A stretch of 64,000 nucleotides of DNA from Lenzites betulinus (lineage: Eukaryota > Basidiomycota > Agaricomycetes > Polyporales > Polyporaceae). The translations under genes were made by a program, and so were the position numbers. Shown here piece by piece: positions 21,588 through 34,912 of this stretch; position 1 is the stretch's first letter, and every line of letters begins with the position of its first letter. Where the stretch lies: assembly GCA_022264855.1 (NCBI GenBank), contig JABYQU010000023.1, positions 372,001 to 436,000 on the forward strand, read 5' to 3'. Under the pieces are notes generated by a model. That model did not search any database and was not told the DNA's origin. It saw only the letters and a list, made by a program, of their open reading frames with translations.

Positions 21588-23322
21588 TGCGACTATACAG
21601 TAATGAACAGTAATATAGAGCGCAGCATGTACAGAAAAGCAGCAGGGGGGCGAACGGGTGCGAGAGGGAGAAGTGGTAAGCAAGAGAAGGAGGCAGAGTC
21701 TGTTCTGTATGGACAGGGGCGCTTAATTTCCCGGTTGAGTCGGACTACGAACCGGGCGCTTGCTTCGGGGGGCGTGTCCGGAGGTCTGACAAATATTCTC
21801 CTTCCTCCTCCAGCTCCCTCTGTCCACCTGCCCGCTGATTGCTAACCCTGCCGGCATCCTACGTCAATAGCTCCGAGGCTCTACTGTCTTTCCTCCAGGC
21901 ATTTTCACCTGTGTCGTTGCACTGCCGCCTGGATGTCTTCTGCAAGGTCTCGAACATTGCCGTACCAAGTTGCTGCATGCGTATGCCGAGCTGACGCGTC
22001 CTGCAAGGGCTAATCGATGCAAATGCACGATGTCAAAAGGTTAGTCACAGTATCAAACCCCCTCACGACCATATTCACCGCCAGCGTTTCGCTCCACACA
22101 TCACGAGCCACTCTTGGGCGCACACCGCCTCCGTGGCTGGTCTTTAAAAGGCCCGATGCCGCAGTCCACCGTGCCCAATCACCTCGAGTCTTCTGCCGCC
22201 GGAGGCAATGAGTCACTTGAGTGGATTGGGATCTGCGGTGTATTCTGAACGGTGAGTTCCCAGAAGCTTGAAGATACGGCATTCGTACTTTGCATATTCT
22301 CCCTCCCTCTCATATTGGACTCTTGCACCCGATCTTTACCCGGGTACCCTTGTGAAGCTATTGATATGCATCCAAGTCGCGCAAGCAACCCCTGCAACGT
22401 GCAACCCTTGCTCTCGAACCTGCTGCGGGAATTAGCACATAATGCTCATGCATAGCCACCACACGACCTCGACGTTATACTCTGCTAAGTATATCCCCCG
22501 CATGCCGGGCTTCTTACAGTCTCCTAGCGGCACAGTATCGGTTGTCGGCGGTCGATGGGAGCTTCGGCCGATAAGACGGACGGCGTTCATCATCTTATCA
22601 TGTATCGCGAGCTCCCTCCCACCCAGCACATTGACACGTAAAGGTACGAAGTACGCCAGAGTACGCCATCAACCGAGACTCTGATCACCCAGCAGACATG
22701 TCCGATAGTCCGAATCGGACGAACCTGCGATACGGACTCCACCGACAATATTATCACAGCTCAGTTCATGGCGGTGCATGCTGCCGTACGTTACTGCGAA
22801 AGGATCAGCATACACGATCAATCACTCCCAGTTCAGCAGGTGTGCAGCATTCCGAGGTTTCTGAGCCAAATGCACACTGCACAAACCTGTGCTTGCGCCC
22901 AAAATACCCACACAACACCTTCGTGTCTCCGCCCCTCACTAGCACTTCCAGCCTCGTGGTAACTGTTCCAACTTGAACATCGATACTTTCGCCCTGTTAT
23001 CGCTGTTCTTTATATCTCTCGCCACCGACGCCCTACCATCGTACCGCATATTGCCCCATCCATGACAAGTTGCTCGACATATGCTGCAGCTAACACAGCG
23101 ACCTTTGATGCATCAAGAGCTCTTGTTCCTTCGCACGTTGCCACGCATACCGCCCGTGGCGCTCAGGATGCATCTCACTGGCACCAATCCCACCAAGAAG
23201 TTTGAAGGTTTGACGTGCTCCGCAGATAGCGTTGCACAGTTCTTCAAGCTATGTAGGATCCAACATCGCCTCCCACCATCTATCTCCGTGCCCGCCGCCA
23301 TACGAGGGATTGTCGAAGCGGC
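21588..23322. other. Intergenic region upstream of regulator 2
   Basis: About 1.7 kb between the start of regulator 2 and the stop of the hydrolase, both on the minus strand. Short ORFs on both strands lack ATG-plus-splice support. A 64-codon minus frame near 22432-22629 looks mildly coding but matches nothing known to me. Probable promoter of the regulator. Confidence 0.4.
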
Positions 23323-24401
23323 TCACAGATGCTTGATGAGGAACTCGACCGTCGCCTTGAACGCACCCTCACGGCCGGCTTTCACTTTCGGGTCTCTCTA
23401 CGAGCGCACAAGGGCCGTCAGCTTACGTTATAGAAGCTCAAAACCGACTTACGACGTCGCCGCGGACGGCAAAACCGTGCGTGCAGCCCTCCCAATACGT
23501 GCGTTCGTACCCGGGCGCGAACGTGCCCCCGCCGAGGATCTCGTCCGCCTTCGCCTGCGCCTCCTTCGGGAACTGCGGGTCCGTCTCGCACGAGTTGATC
23601 AGCAGCGGTGCCTTCGCTTCCGCCAAGTACCTCTGCACGGTTCACAGCACACGAGGCGCGTCAGCCGATATTCACTGACCCAAGAAACTCGCGGTCCGAG
23701 GACGCACCTCGAGGTCGGCAGGACTCTTGAGGAGGGACGGGTGCGCGACCGCGACGACGTCGATCTCGTTCGTAAATGCGAGGTCGAACGCGGGGCGCCC
23801 CCCATAGCAGAACCCAAGCGCCGCGACCCGCGTAACCCCGTCCGCCTTGAGCGCGGCGAGCACGCCGCGGATGAGGACGAGGGCGTCCGCGGGGCTGTGC
23901 TTCCCCAGCCATTCCATGAACCCGGGTTTGGTGCCCGGGTTGAGCGTGTCTGCGGGGATCGGGTCGCCTCTGAAGAGGTCCGGGATGATAACCTTGAACC
24001 CGTTCTTCGCGTAGTCGTCTGCGAGCAGCTGCAGGACACTTGGTCAGGGTCACAGAATCGGCGGCCCGTCGCGGGACGGGGTGATTTAACGGGTACTGAC
24101 GCGACTGTTCTCAAGCTTCAGGCCGAAGACGTCAGTCAGGAAGAGGACGACCTTGTCCTTGGGGTAGTCCCCCGTCGGCGTCGCGACGTATGCCTCCACG
24201 CCGCCATACTGGACGATCTGGCCTACATACGAGGTCAGTCGGGACGCGCACGGATTAAGACCGGAACTGCTGGGAGACACACCCTCGGGCGTGCCTTCGT
24301 GACGGACACCTACGATTGAGGCGCGGGATCAGATACCTGTATTAAAACCATTCAACTCGCTGCGCCCACGTACCAGAAACACAGTGGGAGCAGAGAGACA
24401 T
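23323..24401 (-). CDS. Dienelactone hydrolase family protein
   Basis: Six exons (24401-24374, 24309-24283, 24222-24101, 24028-23708, 23632-23453, 23397-23323) giving 250 residues with consistent phases. Starts MSLCSHCVSGVRHEGTPEG. The nucleophile elbow is GFCYGG, with cysteine as nucleophile as in dienelactone hydrolases; the other triad members are probably the Asp in NSCETDPQF and the His in GCTHGFAVRGD. Alpha/beta-hydrolase fold, expected to hydrolyse lactones or related esters, as in aromatic-compound breakdown; the substrate here is not known. No signal peptide, so probably cytosolic. It sits between two paralogous Zn2Cys6 regulators and could be a target of one, which is inference only. 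Confidence 0.92.
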
Positions 24402-27319
24402 GGTGGTGGTAGGAGCGATAGTGAGTGCGTGCTGGGAATCGTAGGTGCTATATCCAACGGCGCCCCTGGGTTTACCAATACGAGTCTTGAAGCGCAGTTC
24501 TCGTTAGTCTCCATCTCAACTCATCGATAACATGCTGATAGCACTGCTTCTAGTTTGAACAACACCACCCCGGCCGGATGTCGGCGCCTCCGCTACATAC
24601 CCAGGGGTGGGTTATGCCCTGTCAGAAGAGGAGGAAGTAGATATCGCGAGTGCACGAGGCAGCCAGCCCGACCCGGCCACCTTCGAATCCTGCACTCCAA
24701 ATCGCCGCCATTATCGTCTGCAGTACGACGCTTACCCCTTCCCGTCCTCTGCTGAGCTCTGGCTACCAGAACAGTCTTTCTGCACGTGTTCGCACTCCTC
24801 GTTCGAGCTCCTGCACGCACTGGGTGGCACAAACGCCGAAAGTCCCAGTCCCCGTGCACGCCGAGCAAGTGCACGCGCCCCCTTTACTCAGCCGCGCCGA
24901 GGCACCCGCGCGAGGTTTTCGCTACCCGGTGCGTCGACGCCACCAAGGAGATACCGTGCGCTAAGCCCGGAAAGGCTCTCCCTCCACGCGCCGGACAAAC
25001 GTCACGGACCGTGCCCGTCGGCGGACTCGGTGTGGCCACACCGCGCAGTACGTGTACAAACAAACACCGCCGCCGCCGTCCGGGCCCCCGTACGTCGAAG
25101 CCGCTCAAATCTCCGTGACTGTCCTGGGCCCCGCTCATCCCGCTGCCTGCGGACGCGCTGGATCGTTCACGGTGTGTACCAGTATCGGCGTTTCCCGAGG
25201 TCTACCGCCAGGTACGCAATACCACCACACGTCACCCCCGTGGATCACAATTGAGATATGCACCTTCTGCAGGGTCGAACGGTCACTGATCTGGTGCGGG
25301 ACTCACCGATCCAGTGTCCACCAGAACGATCACCCCCGTCTTTCATTCCGTTCCATCCCAAGCGAGGCTGCTACGCGCTGACGTGCGCCCCCCACCGAGG
25401 TCCGAAACCTCCTCAATCGCCCCCTGTGAGTCCAATCTGTCCACCGCCGACCCACGTTTCCAGCACGCCTCCTGTGCGCACACAATTCACCCAACGCCCC
25501 ACGCCAGCCCACGCCGTACCTGGCGGCGCGTCTCCCACGCGCCCCCGCCCCGCCAGCGCACCGTCCGCCACCGCCCGCCACCATCGCGCTGCTGGCAAAC
25601 AAGCGCATCATCATCATCATGCTTCGCCAGCAAGCGCCCCCCGGGAGACCGTTCAGCACGCGCACCGACGCAGCCAGGCTTGATCGATATCCAGGGAGCT
25701 CCCCGCAACAGGGGCCGCCCTCGCGGTTTCGATTGCGTGCAAGATGGTCGATGGCGATGGCGATGGCGATCGGGCGCGCCGCCACCGTCCCGCTGCGTCG
25801 GGCGATGCCAGATGCGGTCTGGGCGGGGTGCGGGCCCGGCCCAGGGTGCAGGGCGGGAGCGAGGACCCAAGGACTGGACGGCGGCGATATACCCACCGCA
25901 CCATCAGCAGTCTCGGGCAGGCGGCATATTAGCATAATGCCGCCTGGTGTTCTTGTGTCTCGCGTCCGGACTCATATATCAGATATTGTATCAGGTCTCC
26001 CGCCGTGTCAAATACTCCGACGACCTTCGACAGCTGCAGCCTCGCGTAGGATGCGCAACGCGATATATCCTATCTGCTGCATCGCGCTGCCCCCCAGGCC
26101 TCTCGATCTGGGGCTCCCGGCCCTTCTTCACGCCTCCGACCTCGCGACGCCGCGGCCCCCGCCGCGTAGCAAGAGCATGATAAATGCTGCAATCACAGAA
26201 TATACCGCGTCCTGCCGCGGACGACGACGACGCTACGCGCGAACAGCACGCGCGTGCCTCCGCTAGCCCCTCCTCTGCTGCGCAGTGCACATGGCGTTGG
26301 GCACACACGCGCGCGCGTAGCCGGGCAAGGCGGCCGATTAGACACGGCGCGGCCACGAGGCTACGTGCGTCCAAGTACTGGCTGCAATCGATGTCGATGA
26401 TCACCGTGCTAGCTTCAAAGAGTTATATATCCTTACGCGTGCGGCTGCAGCCCTAAGGCCTCAACAGCGTCGGCAGCTCACAGTAAGTAGTCGTACTTAC
26501 TGCCATCCTCACAGGCTACATCACCGGAATCCATTGCCTCAATCCCTTATTACCTCAATCCCTGATACTACGAATACCGCCAGCTGCGGACTGCGAGGGT
26601 CCCCACCCGCCGCCACCCGCAATATGTCTCACATGCGGCTGCCCGTAATGCATCTGCAGCCTGATCAGATCGCGGGCGAACGCGACGGCCGTCCATATAG
26701 CATGCAATCGTCCCACGGACCCACCCTCCTCCGGCGGGTGCGCGTGGGCACGCGGCCGGCGGGCAGTCTGCCAGGCTGACAGAGCGAGAAGTCGAAGCTG
26801 TCTTGGGTGACTACGCGTACGAGAGGACGTGTGATGGAGACGTCTCCCAGCGGGGTCGATGACAATGGTACACAAGTGCATTAATGCGCGAACCGGTATC
26901 TATTGTACGTACAGTGGTAGTAGTGCTAACGTGTGCGGATTTTGTACATGGCCCCGGTCCCCACGCCCGTACGTACGTACGTACAGAACGACGAGTCGAG
27001 CCGAGAGCGGCAGGGGGCGGGGTGCGGGGGTCGAGGACGGACTTAGACGGACGTCGACGCGGGGAAGAGTGTCTGCGGGTCGAGCGTACACAGCGGCGGT
27101 AGGTACTTGTACTTAGACAGACTGAACGGCGGGGGGACGGGTTGAACACAGAACACGAACACAGACCGGGTCACGAATCGGCACAAACAGACAAACAGAC
27201 AGACAGACAGACGGGATACATCCATAGCAGCAGAACGGAACAAACACGACCACGACCGACCGAACGAACACCACACCCTGTTCACCGCCACACCACATTT
27301 GCGCCCCGAAGCGCCGCCC
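24402..27319. other. Intergenic region, no gene supported
   Basis: About 2.9 kb between hydrolase start and the stop of regulator 1. ORFs are long only because of GC skew and change frame without splice signals. Short repeats: a CAT run near 25603-25620, GTAC units near 26968-26985 and ACAG/CAGA units near 27186-27212. Confidence 0.4.
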
Positions 27320-30300
27320 CTACAGGAACCCATTCTCGTGCATGAACGACGTCCACCGCTCGTCCAGCCGTCCATGCCGCGACGCGAGCCCCAGGTTCAC
27401 CAGCTCCGACGGCGGCGCAAAGTGCTGCCCATGGTGCTCGTGGCCCTGTCCCCCCGCCTGCTGCTGGTGCTGCTGATGCTGGTGGTGCGCATGCGCATGC
27501 GTATGCTGGTGCGCGTGCGCCGGCAAGCCCTGCGCATACCCGCCCGCCGCGTACCGCTGCATGAGATCCGCGTTCGCCGGCCCAAACGCCGCACCCGCAT
27601 ACCCCCCAGGGGACATCTGCCCGCCCCCGCCGCCCCCGCCGCCCCCATACTGCTGCTGCTGCTGTTGCGCGACCGCAGGCGGGGTGAGCGGCGTCGGCGA
27701 GTGCTCCTGCCCGACCCACCCGCCGAACCCCTGCTGGGGCTGCTGCGAGAAGCTGAGGGAGCGGTGGTACGCGTGCTGCGGCGCCGCCTGCATCGCGGGG
27801 TGCGGCGCGTTGTACGACCCCGACGCGTGCGCGTGCTGGTGCATCGCCCACGCGTCCGCGAGCGGCACGCCGCCGCCGCCCCTGCCGCTGCCCGCGGAGG
27901 AGCCCATGCCCGGCGCGATGGGGATAGCGATGGGCGTCGGGGGCGTGATGAGCGGGAGCGCGTCGGCGGAGCGCGGCGCGGGCTGCGCGAGCCCCGCGAT
28001 CTGCGCGCCGGCGGGCGCGGGCGAGGTGCGCTTGGAGGAGACGACGGCGGTGCGGCCCGCGAAGATGTCGAGCGCGTCCTCGTCCTGCTCCGTCTTCCAG
28101 AGCGCGCCGTCGTACAGCGCGCTGCCGGTCGGGTCGCTCTGCGCGGCGGCGAACACGCAGTGCGCCTTCTCGCGGAGGCGGAGGAGGATTGGCTGCGGGG
28201 CGGGACGGGGCGGGGCGGGTATGGTCAGCGAGGGGCACGGGAGGGGAGGGAAGGGGAGGAAGGACGTACGAGCGCCTTCGCCGCGCGGCGACTGTGCTTC
28301 GACGCCTGTGTGAACAGCTCGTACGCCTGGTCAAGCTGTGCCAGGGCAGGCGGGGCGAGGGCGGACCGCGGACCGCGGGTGACCACAGTCGCAAACACGA
28401 CCTGTCGCGCGATAAGATAGGGCGCGTCAGCACTCGCGCGCGCCGATGATCAGCAGGGGCGACTCACCGCGGACGAGAACGCGAAGGTCCAGATCACCCA
28501 GAAGCGCGCGCACATCCCGGGGTAGAGCGTGAACTGCTCGCGGATGACTTTGAGGATCGTGCCCGACGCGCGGTACGCGGCGAGGAACGAGTGCGCGTAG
28601 GCGCTCCTGAGCGGATTCCGCGGGCAGTCGATGATCGCCTGCGCGAAGAAGCTGCGGTGCAGGAAGAGCAGGACTGCGCGGGGCGGCCGCTTAGCTACGC
28701 TGCTCCGTCGGAGAGCGGGGGAAGGGGCACTCACTGACTTCGCGCGAGTGCGAGAGGACGAAGCGGATCATGCTCTCCTGCAGCGGGGGCGGCTCGCTGT
28801 CCGGCGGGGTCTCGAGGTCCTCTTGCAGGGCCGCTGCGTCCGCCGGGATCGGGAATTCGCGCACCTTGCGGTCGAGCTCCATGATCGTCTCGTACGACGG
28901 CGCCTCGGACGTCAACGTCTTTGACGCAACCTCCGCGACACACTGGAGCGCGAAGCGGAAGCCCCATGTCTCGACTGCGTGGAAGAGACGGTGAGTGGAC
29001 GTGGACGTGCGCACGCGCTGAGCCGAGACTCACATGCTGCATCTGGCTCCTCGCCGTCCTCGTCTTCTGGGGTGCTCAACGGCGTGGGGAACTTGCAATC
29101 AATGTACTCGCGTTGGATGACGGGCGGGCGCCCGGTCATTAGGCTCTGCACCGATGTATCAGAAGCGAAGGCCTGGCGGACGGGAAAAAATACCCACCTG
29201 CCATGCGTCCGCGACGAAGAGGTCCCAGAACGTCACCCGTCGCCGCTCGACTATCTCTGCGGAGAAGCCGAACCGCGCGCTGTCCCGGTCTTCCGGAGCG
29301 CATTGCATCAGCGGCCGCGCAAACGACCCTGCAGACGGATATGAACAACTCACGTAGTCCAATCTACATGTGCACGGTCAGTATATGGTGCCGGCGCAGC
29401 GTGGACATGGAAGACGTACGGTGTGTGACAGCTGCCCCGCGAGGGACACCAACGCCCATGAGAACTCCATGTTGTTGTCGTTCCCACCCATCTCGTTGCC
29501 CACCATGGCGACATATATGCTGTGTAAGTGCAGCGCCTGTATCGTCACCAGTGTCGGGTTAGCAAGCACCGACTGCAGCGCCAACGCCGCCTGCGCCAGC
29601 TGGCTGTAGTGCTCCGCCTCCGAGTTGTACGGCTGCTGCCTGAGGTCGACCAGTGCGCCGATCGCGAGGCACAGAAGCAGCAGCGCGAGGTCGTGTGGGC
29701 TGCTGTAGTCGCTGCTCGGCGGGAGCGCGTCTTCTGGCGGCGGCTGTTTGTAGAAATGCGGGATCATTTCGTCGAAGAGCTGGTGGCGGGGCACACTTCG
29801 GAACAACCACGCCGCATGTGACACGTACGACTCGCATAGCTGGCATGCGCGCTCGTACGACGGCAGGTGGCTCTCGATGAGCTCGTACACGCTATGTGGA
29901 GGGCCCATCGGGGTAAAGGGGAACGATCCGGAGAAGCGAGCGATCTCGCCAGGTAGCGGCGGCGTCTTAGAGTCACGCAGCGACTCAGGCGTGCTGCCAT
30001 TGCTGGGTGACGATGGGTCGTCGTTATCTGACTAGAAGTGACCGGTGAGACATAGCCACATAGGTCCGGCACGGAAAAACATACGAAAAGAAGATACTGC
30101 ATGTCGGCGGAGAGGGTCAGCTGTGGTGCAGCACTACAGAACGGACGGGGCGTACTTCGGTTCCACCGGTGGGGCCGAAAAATCTTGATACGCCGCTTTC
30201 AGACATGGAGAGCATCCCAAAGGCGGAGACGACGTCGGGGGGAGGGACAATATCCGCATCTTGTGGAATAAAGTCTTCATCCTCGTCCATATTGCGTGAC

Positions 30301-30982
30301 TTGGTTTTTCCGTCGGTAAGAAGCGGATGGGGATCGTTGGACGATTTGGCTTGGAGAATGGCAAGCGCATCCTCCAGCTGGTGCACACGTTCACTCATAG
30401 TTGCTATTCGGCGATGGAGGTGCTCAGTGGCAGCCAGAACAAAGCTGGATTGCGCATGAGTCAGATCGGGCGTGTAAGGTCATCTAATGGACACGCACCG
30501 GGTGCCTTGGCCAGTGGCGAGGCTCCCTGCGACATTGTGAGCACTGGGGGACGTGCAGAGCACACTGCGTAGAGAACTGACCATTTGGACAGAGCGCTGC
30601 GCACCCTCGGCGCTAGAGAGACAGGTACGTGTTGTGTTCGGAGGCTCGGAAGTTGAGCGGCGTACCTGGCATGATTGGCATGGTATTGTCTTGTCGCAGC
30701 GGATCTAGAGAGCGATGAGGATGGCAGCAGTGCGAGGAGAGAGGCGAGAGACGGACCTTGAGTCTGGGTGAGATGGGCGAGGTCAATGAAGAGAAGGCAG
30801 TAGAGAGTGCGGTGATCGCACCTGCGGCACTCTGCGCACGAGATTTCGCCCCTGCTTCGCTTGAGCTCGATCTCGCGCGCGTGTGTGGAGTCGTATTTGA
30901 TGTCCTCCTGGTCTCTGCGAAGGGTGTTTCTGCGCCTGGCGGCGGCGGCAGCAGCGGCGGCCTTGGAGGAGTCGGCAGGCAT
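27320..30982 (-). CDS. Zn2Cys6 transcription factor, paralogue 1
   Basis: Start chosen at MPADSSK (30982), upstream of an Ala/Arg run. The zinc cluster reads CAECRRLKIRCDKTIPCQSC...C and is spread over four exons, one of them only 7 nt (30757-30763, ACTCAAG). Then a coiled-coil linker (MSERVHQLEDALAILQAK), the regulatory domain (RDSARFGFSAEIVERRRVTF, GRPPVIQREYIDC) and a low-complexity last exon with Gln, Gly and His runs ending WTSFMHENGFL. Exon order, linker and domain match the paralogue at 17891-21587. A nuclear regulator with unknown targets. Acceptor of the last exon at about 28197 (CCGCAG). Other short introns lie inside the regulatory domain. Confidence 0.88.
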
Positions 30983-33900
30983 GGTCGCGGTGGAGGCGGG
31001 AGGAGGGATGGGAAGGAAAGGGAGTGGCGGAGGATATGGGAAGAGGAAAGGGGGCGCTCTCGGCTGCGGGGGATAATTGGATGTGGAGAGGAGAGTACGG
31101 GTGGCGATCAGAGCCGGGGATGCGGGAGGGGATGGACGAGAACGGACGGGTTGCGGTGCTCTCGCGAGTCGGAGTCGCGGATACAGCAAAGCGCAAGGAC
31201 AAGCTCGGATCGCGCCCTGCCCTCGAACACTCTACTGACTCCGCTCGCGATCCCCGCCGGCCCCTTTATACCCAATCCTCCTCCTCCCACCGCCGCGTCC
31301 CCCGCCGACCCAAGCGCCCCGGCCTCCGTCCACAGCGCCCGCCCCGCCACCCCGCGCCTCCCCACCGCTGCCCACTCGCTTGCCGCCGCGCCCACTTTGC
31401 GCGTGCTGGACGCCCGTGCCGTCCCGCTCCCACCTCGAATCGCACGCGTTTCTGATACGGCGCGCCCGCTCGCCCGGGTCCCCGCGCCGTGTGTCAATCC
31501 GCCCGCGATTGGCATACACCACGCAAATCCGCCCGCGGCTCTGATCTTCGCACACTCGGCGACCGGCGCGCCCCCACCACCTGAGCAGCCGCCGTTCTCC
31601 GCGGCAGCTTCTCTGCGTGCGAGGGGATGCGTCGCCAGCGACAGCAGCGCGCAGCATGCCCCTGCCCTGGGCTGTTGCCGGGCGCTGGGGGAGGAGCGCA
31701 TGGCGAGGATCACTCGCGGGAAGAACCCGGCCGGCGGGAAATAGATAGGTGTCGTGCCCGAAAAGGGTTTGCCGTAGGCATCTCCTCCCTATCTCGATCT
31801 GCACCGGTCCAATGCGGTCTGGGCACGGCGCAGGACGCATCCGCCGTCGTTGCGTCACCCGATCGCCCTCTGTCCAAGCCTCTGTTCCTGCATCTTCCTC
31901 CTCCAGTGCTCTCTACGATCTTCACCGCAACCGCAGCACTCCCGGGTCCCCGCAGCTTGCCATGAAAACCTTGCCGCGAATAGACTCTCGTCGGCAGCCC
32001 CAACACCGCGGTGATCCGTCGACGCCTCGTACACAGTAGCCTCGCCATGCTCACAGCTCTTGCGCATTCTGCCGCTAGCTCATCCGCCGCTAAACACACC
32101 GACATCGCCCAGGAGTGCACATCCGTCGCCTCGGGTCGGGCCACCTGTCCCTACAGCCGGCCTTCTACGTCGTCGCTAAGCACCTGCGTTCTCACCACGC
32201 GAGAACGCCTGCTGCGCTCATTTAGCCTCCTTTTGCCTTCTCGAAATATCCGCCGCCCTACGAGGCCCAGGCTGCACACACCTGGTGTGGGAGCGTGCAC
32301 GCATATGCTCAGCAGAGTGGGCTCACGAGCACTGGCGGGGTCGACCACGCCCGACTCCGGTGTATGTGTGAGGCCTGGGCCTGAGGAGGCGGCGGGATAA
32401 ACGTATAAGCATCGTTTGCCCGGACGTTATTGCCACTACTCAGCCTCTCACGCGCATGACCAGCCGGTATGTCATGTCTCCCACCCCCACAGAGCCTTCC
32501 AACTTTGAGAACGTGTTTCAGATGCATTAACCCCCGGACAGAGCCCGTGTCGGTGCCCATCGGCGGAGACAGCACGTCCTCGTCGCGTCGGGCAGCGTCA
32601 ATGTCGTGCATCACTTTACTTAGCGGCATCGCGCTGACGCACCGAGGGTGTGTCCACACACAGCCCGCATCAGCCTAACCATCTTTATGCAACGCTCTAT
32701 GTAAGCCGTTACTGTTCTCATCACGTCCTCGTCCTTCGCATTCCCTGCACTCGTCCCCGTCGTCAATCCCAAGTACGCGAGTGCCGAGGCTTGCCAGCCC
32801 AGGAATGCGCACATACACGCTCCTATCGAGCGTCCTCGGCGCCATCAGCCTTCCTACTGTCCTACTGGCTAGGACATCGAGTGGGTCGCCCCTTCAGTGG
32901 TGGGAACCGTCCCCCTCGTCCCACGCCCGCATCAGCCCCCCGGGTGCGCACGCGGCAGTACCGTGCACCCGCACCGCGCGCGCCTGGACCTGAACTCCCC
33001 AAGCGACGATGCAGACGACGCGCCGATCCCGATCTCCGTGGACCCACGAAGCGCGCAGCAGCGGGCCCGTGAAAATCGTGCTCTGTGCAGTGTCAGTGTC
33101 AGTGATTCTGAATCTGAATGGCCATGCAGTGCGCAGCGGGCGGCGCCCGTGAAGGGGGTGTCGTAGCAACTCGCAGCTGCGTCGGTGTTGGGCTGTTGGT
33201 ATGCGCGCGCGCTGGGCTGGGCTGGCGGGCTGCACGCATTACTGGAAGCTCGAGGAAGTGTCTGATCAGCTGTCAGTGCATAACGATTCTACTGCGCATG
33301 GGCTTGGCGGCATCCCACCTGCGCGCGCATGGCATGTTCCGAGTGGTGCCCTCGATCCTCGAGTCCTTAATGCTGGCTCACTCTTGGTATATGCATCGTG
33401 ACAAGTCCGGATATGTGGCTCATAGGCATCAGTGTTACAGGCAACCACCCTAGGCTCGACAGCTCAGCTCGGGATCTGGCGTTTCCACCGCGCGCGCCCT
33501 ACCTACGCCCGTAAGTACTGTCCGGTGTCCCGAATCCTCAACATTCAATATTCAATCCTTGTTACCAACCTCCAACCGCCCACCCGTACCGCACACCGCA
33601 GCGCCGCCGCTCCCACTCCACCGTCCAGAGTCCACACCCAGGCCCCGGTCCCACCCCCGCCCCGCGCCCGCCCATCAGATTCAATTTTACTCGCGCGCCC
33701 GCAGGGCACAGGCACCGCCTGCGCTCGGTACCGACGGGAGGCCGGCGGGACGCTCGCCAGTCGCCAGGCCCAGTGGCAGTCGCGCCGCAGCACCTGCAGT
33801 GTGTTCGGCGGCCTGGACGTTGAAACGTTGACCAGGTGAGGGCCGGCTGAGGTTATTCGGTGCAGGAACTTGGAGCTTCGCTGAATGGTGGGCGGTGCAG

Positions 33901-34349
33901 GGTGCTACGCTCGTCGCTCGTTGCCGTACGACCACTACCTCTTCGTAGATGGTGCATACTGGTGCTAGTACGCGCGCAGCATGTGCACATGCCCGACCGG
34001 TATGTACCTCAAGCCCTCACGCTCCGCGCCCATGCCGGCACAATGCCCACTGCCCACTGCGCCGGCCTCGGGCCTCGCCCATCCCGCTCGGCTCGGCTCG
34101 CACCTGTGCCCCGCCCGCCATCGACCGGCGCCCCTCGCGCGAACCCGAAGGACAATCTCTGATCATGAAAGTGGACGCGGACGCGCCACGAAGAAGCACC
34201 CCCGGCTGCGCGCGCAGCCCGCTGCATAATCGCACTCTATTGAAGCGGTGCGCCCATGCCATGCCGTGCCGATGTGCGCCCTTCTTTCTGCGGGGTCGCT
34301 CTTATGGCTCATGGTCGCAAGGGGAACGGAGGGCGACGGAGGGCGACGT

Positions 34350-34465
34350 TGTGCGGCTGCGGGTGTGTCACGGCTGCGGGTGTGTCACGGCTGCGGGTGT
34401 GTCACGGCTGTGGTTGGTGCGCACCGCTCACTCCGATGTCGGTGTCGGTGTCGGTGTCAGTGTTT
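34350..34465. repeat. Tandem repeats: ~18-nt unit and GGTGTC hexamer
   Basis: Three near-identical copies of GGCTGCGGGTGTGTCACG are followed closely by GGTGTC units (GGTGTCGGTGTCGGTGTCAG). Simple non-coding minisatellite. Confidence 0.75.
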
Positions 34466-34729
34466 CGGTCGATCCCGATCTGACGGCTATGATACAGAAG
34501 TTGACGTTGGAGGACGCGACTTGCGCGCGTATGGCCGTATACAAACATCGCTGCCGGTTTCCCTCCCCAAGCGCGGGGAGGCTCAGCTCGAGCCCATGAG
34601 GCCTGCAACTCGAGGACTTCAGGAATCTATCTCGCGCCGCTGTACAACACCCCACAGTACTTGTTGTCGCAGCAGATGCACGCCCACCGTCCCGATCTAT
34701 CCCCGGAGATCCCACACGTATCAATTTGA

Positions 34730-34912
34730 CTAGAACACACAGGACATCGTCGGTGCTGCTGCGACGTCGACAATCTGTCCATCGGGGACCCTGTGGGATA
34801 TGCATGCACAGCAGTCGTGGTCGTGCCCGAGCGCGCGGCCCCGCTCGTTCCGCCGATGCAGGACGGCACGGTTGACCGTCACGCAGCGCCCGTTCAGCGA
34901 TACAACCGACAT
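34730..34912 (-). CDS. Possible small cysteine-containing ORF, 60 codons
   Basis: ATG-started minus ORF with the local pattern HDHDCCACISH and a further C-terminal cysteine. An overlapping frame continues with CPVCSSQIDTC and WACICCDNKYC, so a spliced product is conceivable. No family was recognised, and Cys-rich strings can arise by chance in GC-rich DNA. Confidence 0.15.
   Translation of the reverse strand: MSVVSLNGRCVTVNRAVLHRRNERGRALGHDHDCCACISHRVPDGQIVDVAAAPTMSCVF

Noticed and set aside
25330..25935. 201-codon minus ORF rich in Arg, Gly and Ala
   Set aside because: Overlaps equally long ORFs on the other strand, with no domain or splice signals; a product of GC richness.
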